The notes beneath the pieces are model-generated. The model ran no database searches. It was not told where the DNA came from and worked only from the letters and a program-made list of their open reading frames with translations. This document shows, piece after piece, positions 60,551 to 64,000 of a stretch of DNA of 64,000 nt (within the stretch, counting starts at the first letter, position 1; every line of letters begins with the position of its first letter). Made by a program: the position numbers and the translations under genes. Origin of the DNA: Channallabes apus. Lineage: Eukaryota; Chordata; Actinopteri; Siluriformes; Clariidae. The stretch covers positions 12,226,852 to 12,290,851 of the forward strand of contig CM060126.1 of the NCBI GenBank assembly GCA_030522415.1. Reading direction: 5' to 3'.

Positions 60551-61804
60551 ATGGTGACCTGCAAAGAAACGCATGCACCCATCATTGCGTTGCATAAAAA
60601 TGGCTTCACAGGCAAGGATATTGTGGCTATTAAGATTGCACCTAAATCAACAATTTATAGGATCATCAAGAACTTCAAGGAAAGAAGTGCATTACACAGT
60701 GCAGAGCTTGCTCAAGAATGGCAACAGGCAGGTGTGAGCGCATCTGCACGCACAGTGAGGCGAAGACCTTGGAAGATGGCCTAGTGTCAAGAAGTGCAGC
60801 AAAGAAGCCACTTCTCTCCAAAAAAAAAAAACATCAGGGACAGATTGATCTTCTGCAGAAAGTATGGTGAATGGACTGCTGAGGACTGGGGCAAAGTCAT
60901 ATTCTCAGATGAAGCCGCTTTCCGATTGTTTGGGGCATCTGGAAAAAGGCTTGTCCGGAGAAGAAAAAGTGAGCGTAACCATCAGTCCTGTGTCATGCCA
61001 ACAGTAAAGCATCCTGAGACCATTCATTTGACCATTCAAAACACCCTCCAACAGCAACTACTTCCAACAATCCAACAACAGTTTGGTGAAGAACAATGCA
61101 TTTTCCAGCACGATGGAGCACCGTGCCATAAGGCAAAAGTGATAACTAAGTGGCTCAGGGACCAAAACGTTGAAATTTTGGGTCCATGGCCTGGAAACTC
61201 ATTCATTCATTCATTTTCTATACCGCTTAATCCTGTGTTCAGGGTCACGGGGGACCTGGAGCCTATCCCAGGAGACTTCGGGCACTAGGCAGGGTACACC
61301 CTGGACAGGGTGCCAATCCATCGCAGGGCACACACACACACACACACTCACACACCCAATCACACACTACGGGCAATTTTTTTTAGGAATGCCAATTAGC
61401 CTAACCTGCATATCTTTGGACTGTGGGACGAAACCGGAGTACCCGGAGGAAACCCACCAAGCACGGGGAGAACATGCAAACTCCATGCACACAGAGACGG
61501 GAATCGAGCCTGGCCGGGGAACCAAACCCAGACCCTGGAGGTGCAAGGCGACCACTGCTAACCACTACACCACCGCGCCGCCCGGCCTGGAAACTCCCCA
61601 GATCTTAATCCCATTGAGAACTTGTGGTCAATCCTCAAGAGGCGGGTGGACAAACAAAAACCCACTTATTCTGAAAATCTCCAAGAAGTGATTATGATAG
61701 AATGGGTTGCTATCAGTCAGGCTTTGGCCCAGAAGTTGATTGAGAGCATGCCCAGTCGAATTGCAGAGGTCCTGAAAATGAAGGGCCAACACTGCAAATA
61801 CTGA
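60551..61804 (+). pseudogene. Tc1-like transposase split by a SINE
   Basis: Starts MVTCKETHAPIIALHKNG at 60551 with a helix-turn-helix-like N-terminus (STIYRIIKNF). A stop at 60782 and frame changes break it. The core continues with IFSDEAAF (first Asp) and CIFQHDGAPCHKA (second Asp), and then the SINE. After 61596 it resumes with [18 protein letters not shown] (catalytic Glu) and ends KGQHCKY with TGA at 61802-61804. All three DDE residues survive, in pieces. Confidence 0.9.
61201..61583 (-). mobile_element. tRNA-derived SINE inside the transposase remnant
   Basis: Full-length main-family SINE, reverse orientation, (ATTC)n tail at the low end and ggcggcgcggtggtgtagtg head at the high end. 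An exact 13-base duplication, ggcctggaaactc, lies at 61188-61200 and 61584-61596; removing one copy and the SINE restores the transposase frame there. It is very similar to 17722-18102, suggesting recent activity. Confidence 0.95.
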
Positions 61805-61821
61805 CTCTTTTGCATACACTA

Positions 61822-62268
61822 CATTCAAAAATTTTAGAACACTTGCAAATTTCTTTGTTTTTGTTTAGTGAATTATTTTCTAAATTCTACAACAATACTG
61901 GGGATTTCAAAACTATAAAATAACACATATGGAATTAGGTAATTACGTAACAACAACAAAAACAACAGTTAGTTGTTATTTTAAGACACAGAGGTCAGCC
62001 TTTCTGTAATAGTTCTTGCAAGAATAGTGTTGTCAAGTGCATTTGCAAAATGCAAAGTTTTGCAAAGTCAAGCACCATAATGAAACACCTCAGATTAGAG
62101 GCGTTATGAAGTCTTTACAGAGCAGAAGTAGCAGAAACATCTCAATCTCAACTGTTCAAAGGAGATTAATGCATTTTTTGGACGCCTTCAGCATTCCTTT
62201 ACAATGTAGAAAGAAATAAAAATCAGGAACGATCATGGAGTTAGAAAGTGTTCTAAAACTTTTGAACA
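61822..62268 (+). mobile_element. 447-base Tc1-related MITE
   Basis: Termini cattcaaaaattttagaaca and the inverse of ...gttctaaaacttttgaaca match over about 20 bases, and TA lies outside both ends (61820-61821 and 62269-62270). The interior is related to 40870-41323 and 54930-55148 and has no open frame. It landed just after the stop codon of the host element's transposase. Confidence 0.85.
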
Positions 62269-62458
62269 TAGTGGAAATGTCATTTAATTGTCGATAAAAG
62301 CCTTTGAAACGTATGAAGTGCTTGTAATTATATTTCAGTACATCACAGAAACAACTGAAACAAAGATCTACAGTAAAAGCAGTTTAGCAGCAAACTTTGT
62401 GAAAACTAATATTTGTGTCATTCTCAAAACTTTTGGCCACGACTGTACAGTATACAGT

Positions 62459-62967
62459 CCTCTTGGAGTCTGCAAAAGACTTGAGACTGGGGTGGAGGTT
62501 CACCTTCCAGCAGGACAACGACCCTAAACATAAAGCCAGGACAACAATGGAATGGTTTAAAACAAAACATATCCATGTGTTAGAATGGCCCAGTCAAAGT
62601 CCAGATCTAAATCCAATCGAGAATCTGTGGCAAGATCTGAAAACTGCTGTTCACAAACGCTGTCCATCTAATCTGACTGAGCTGGAGCTGTTTTGCAAAG
62701 AAGAATGGGCGAGGATTTCAGTCTCTAGATGTGCAAAGCTGGTAGAGACATACCCTAAAAGACTGGCAGCTGGAATTGCAGCAAAAGGTGGTTCTACAAA
62801 GTATTGACTCAGGGAGCTGAATAATTACGCACACCCCACTTTTCAGTTATTTATTTGTAAAAAATGTTTGGAATCATGTATGATTTTCGTTCCACTTCTC
62901 ACGTGTATTGGTCTTTCACATGGAATTCTAATAAAATTGATTCATGTTTGTGGCTGTAATGTGACAA
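62459..62967 (+). mobile_element. Tc1-like 3' fragment (family A)
   Basis: It matches 2413-2938 of the full copy. The transposase C-terminus is open here: [20 protein letters not shown]..., [18 protein letters not shown], ending GGSTKY and TGA at about 62805-62807. Most of the right terminal repeat follows, but neither true end is present. It begins 14 bases after the end of the element at 60207-62445. Confidence 0.9.
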
Positions 62968-63022
62968 TATATTGCATCATATACTTAGCTGGAACTCCTT
63001 TTCAAAATATGTGAATACTTAC

Positions 63023-63147
63023 AGCTTTATAGCGGATGAGGTAGTGTGTGATGGGTGAGCCTCCGTCATCCTGTTTGATCCACTTGACTTTTAGGGTATT
63101 GCCTTTGGACTGTAAAGTTCCCTCTAATCTGGGGGGACTGGGCTCCC
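63023..63147 (-). CDS. ncam1: ncam1 exon: first half of fibronectin III domain 2
   Basis: This 125-base exon encodes (G)EPSPPRLEGTLQSKGNTLKVKWIKQDDGGSPITHYLIRYKA. Human NCAM1 has GEPSAPKLEG...IKVNLIKQDDGGSPIRHYLVRYRA, and the IKQDDGGSPI block is identical. It holds the A-C strands of the FnIII module. The acceptor is gtttccag before 63147 (phase 1) and the donor GTAAGT after 63023 (phase 0), agreeing with the next exon. All more N-terminal exons (five Ig domains, FnIII 1) lie at higher coordinates outside the window. Confidence 0.96.
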
Positions 63148-64000
63148 CTGGAAACACAAAACCGATAATAATGGATAACAAAATGTTATTTTGTACTTTG
63201 CCAAAAAATGACACTCCTTTTATTTTCTAAGCATAGGATTCTGACGATGATTAAAGAGGTTACTTTAACTGCTAAATCACTAGTGTACTTTACACACAGT
63301 GTAGTAAACCTTTATTGTGCTTAATACAATCTACTGTATGCTATAAAGTGCACTTGGCTGAGAGCAGTGCTGTAAGAAATACTAACAATAAATTGATTGC
63401 TATTTACCAGCATCGAGAGACCATTGGTTTATATATGTGTGGTAGCCTGGGAACAACCTTTCACAAGAGGAAATCTCAATTCATCTGAGCACGTGAATAC
63501 AAAACAGGTAACATGGTCAATATCACAAATGGTGATGTGCAAATAGTCTACTTCACATCTAATATCAATTTTTAAATGACTTTCTTTGATTTAAATATTT
63601 GAAAACGTTCAGTTTATTTTCAATTTTCAATGAGATCTTAGACTTCTGGATCCCTATGTATACGAATCTGAAAAATGTCAACTTTCCTGAAGTTAAATTT
63701 ATTTTTCTTTTGTGTGTATCTCAAACTACATGAGTGAAAGCAAAGATACTTTTGGCAAAAACGCAAGTGAAAGTTGTTCAGTCATTTTTTTTTTTACTTA
63801 GGTTGAAGTACTGGAGTACTTGCTTTTAAAAACACTTAAGTATTCCCCAGCATGTTTTCTTATAACTGTCGAAGTCTTGTCGAATTGTTGCTAGAATGCA
63901 CTTACAGAACTTTACGACCACACACTGAGTGTTAGGACACGTACCTTGTAGCCTCTAGTATAAAAAGCTTGTAAAGCATGCTACAAAGCCTACTGACGCT
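63148..64000 (-). other. ncam1: ncam1 intron (partial)
   Basis: The intron upstream of the first FnIII-2 exon runs off the window edge. A possible interspersed repeat with 'aagtactggagtacttgctt' (63740-63860) resembles 14000-14160. No exon was recognised. Confidence 0.75.

Larger units (their letters stand above)
60207..62445 (+). mobile_element. Tc1-like element carrying a SINE and a MITE
   Basis: It is flanked by TA (60205-60206, 62446-62447). Ends cagtcgtggccaaaagtttt and its inverse are perfect over 20 bases, with diverged repeat arms beyond. The transposase remnant is cut by a SINE at 61201-61583, and the right arm by a MITE at 61822-62268. Without the insertions the element would be about 1.4 kb, a normal Tc1 size. 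Confidence 0.92.
59408..63022 (-). other. ncam1: ncam1 intron within FnIII domain 2
   Basis: A 3.6-kb intron; its higher-coordinate two-thirds is a transposon cluster (60207-62967). The stretch 59408-60206 holds no recognisable element. Confidence 0.85.

Overview
The window is a piece of a teleost fish nuclear genome. The evidence is vertebrate genes split into small exons with canonical GT/AG introns, AT-rich introns full of microsatellites, and many Tc1/mariner elements and tRNA-headed SINEs of fish type. The repeat repertoire feels otophysan, possibly catfish, but that is an impression and not a proof. No operon, phage, plasmid or CRISPR feature is present.

Two genes, both on the minus strand, explain all convincing protein-coding sequence. 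From about 39.6 kb down past base 1 lies zbtb16 (PLZF), a BTB/C2H2 zinc-finger transcription factor. It has a CpG-rich promoter with a likely noncoding exon 1 (splice donor at 39413), a large exon 2 carrying the BTB domain, the middle region and half of finger 1 (37036-38246), and exons 3 (20850-20947) and 4 (13279-13365), which carry fingers 2 and 3. The exons for fingers 4-9 were not found and should lie beyond the low-coordinate edge. From about 43-45 kb to the high-coordinate edge lies the 3' part of ncam1, a neural cell adhesion molecule. It consists of two exons of the second fibronectin III domain (63023-63147, 59227-59407), the transmembrane exon (50215-50410), the common cytoplasmic exon (46489-46605), the 543-base cassette exon specific to the 180-kDa isoform (45352-45894), and the terminal exon ending ESKA-stop (45084-45204). 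All splice phases that can be checked agree. The immunoglobulin domains and promoter of ncam1 lie outside the window. Only about 5.5 kb separates the ncam1 stop codon from the zbtb16 promoter.

The rest is introns and intergenic DNA shaped by transposons. They include several Tc1-like families, one with a nearly intact transposase at 23869-25479; mariner remnants; a solo LTR; eight tRNA-derived SINEs, most with visible target-site duplications; small TA-flanked MITEs; and two cases of transposons nested in transposons (56665-58475 and 60207-62445). Two pairs of local direct duplications sit in the ncam1 introns. Long stretches without recognisable repeats in the zbtb16 introns are candidate regulatory DNA, but this cannot be decided from one sequence.

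Functionally, NCAM1 is a cell-surface adhesion protein and ZBTB16 a nuclear repressor. They are neighbours by conserved synteny and do not share a pathway. I found no previously undescribed molecular system. The most unusual observations are the nested insertions, the shared deletion breakpoint in two Tc1 copies, the duplicated blocks flanking the ncam1 transmembrane exon, and a tiny upstream ORF whose stop overlaps the zbtb16 start.
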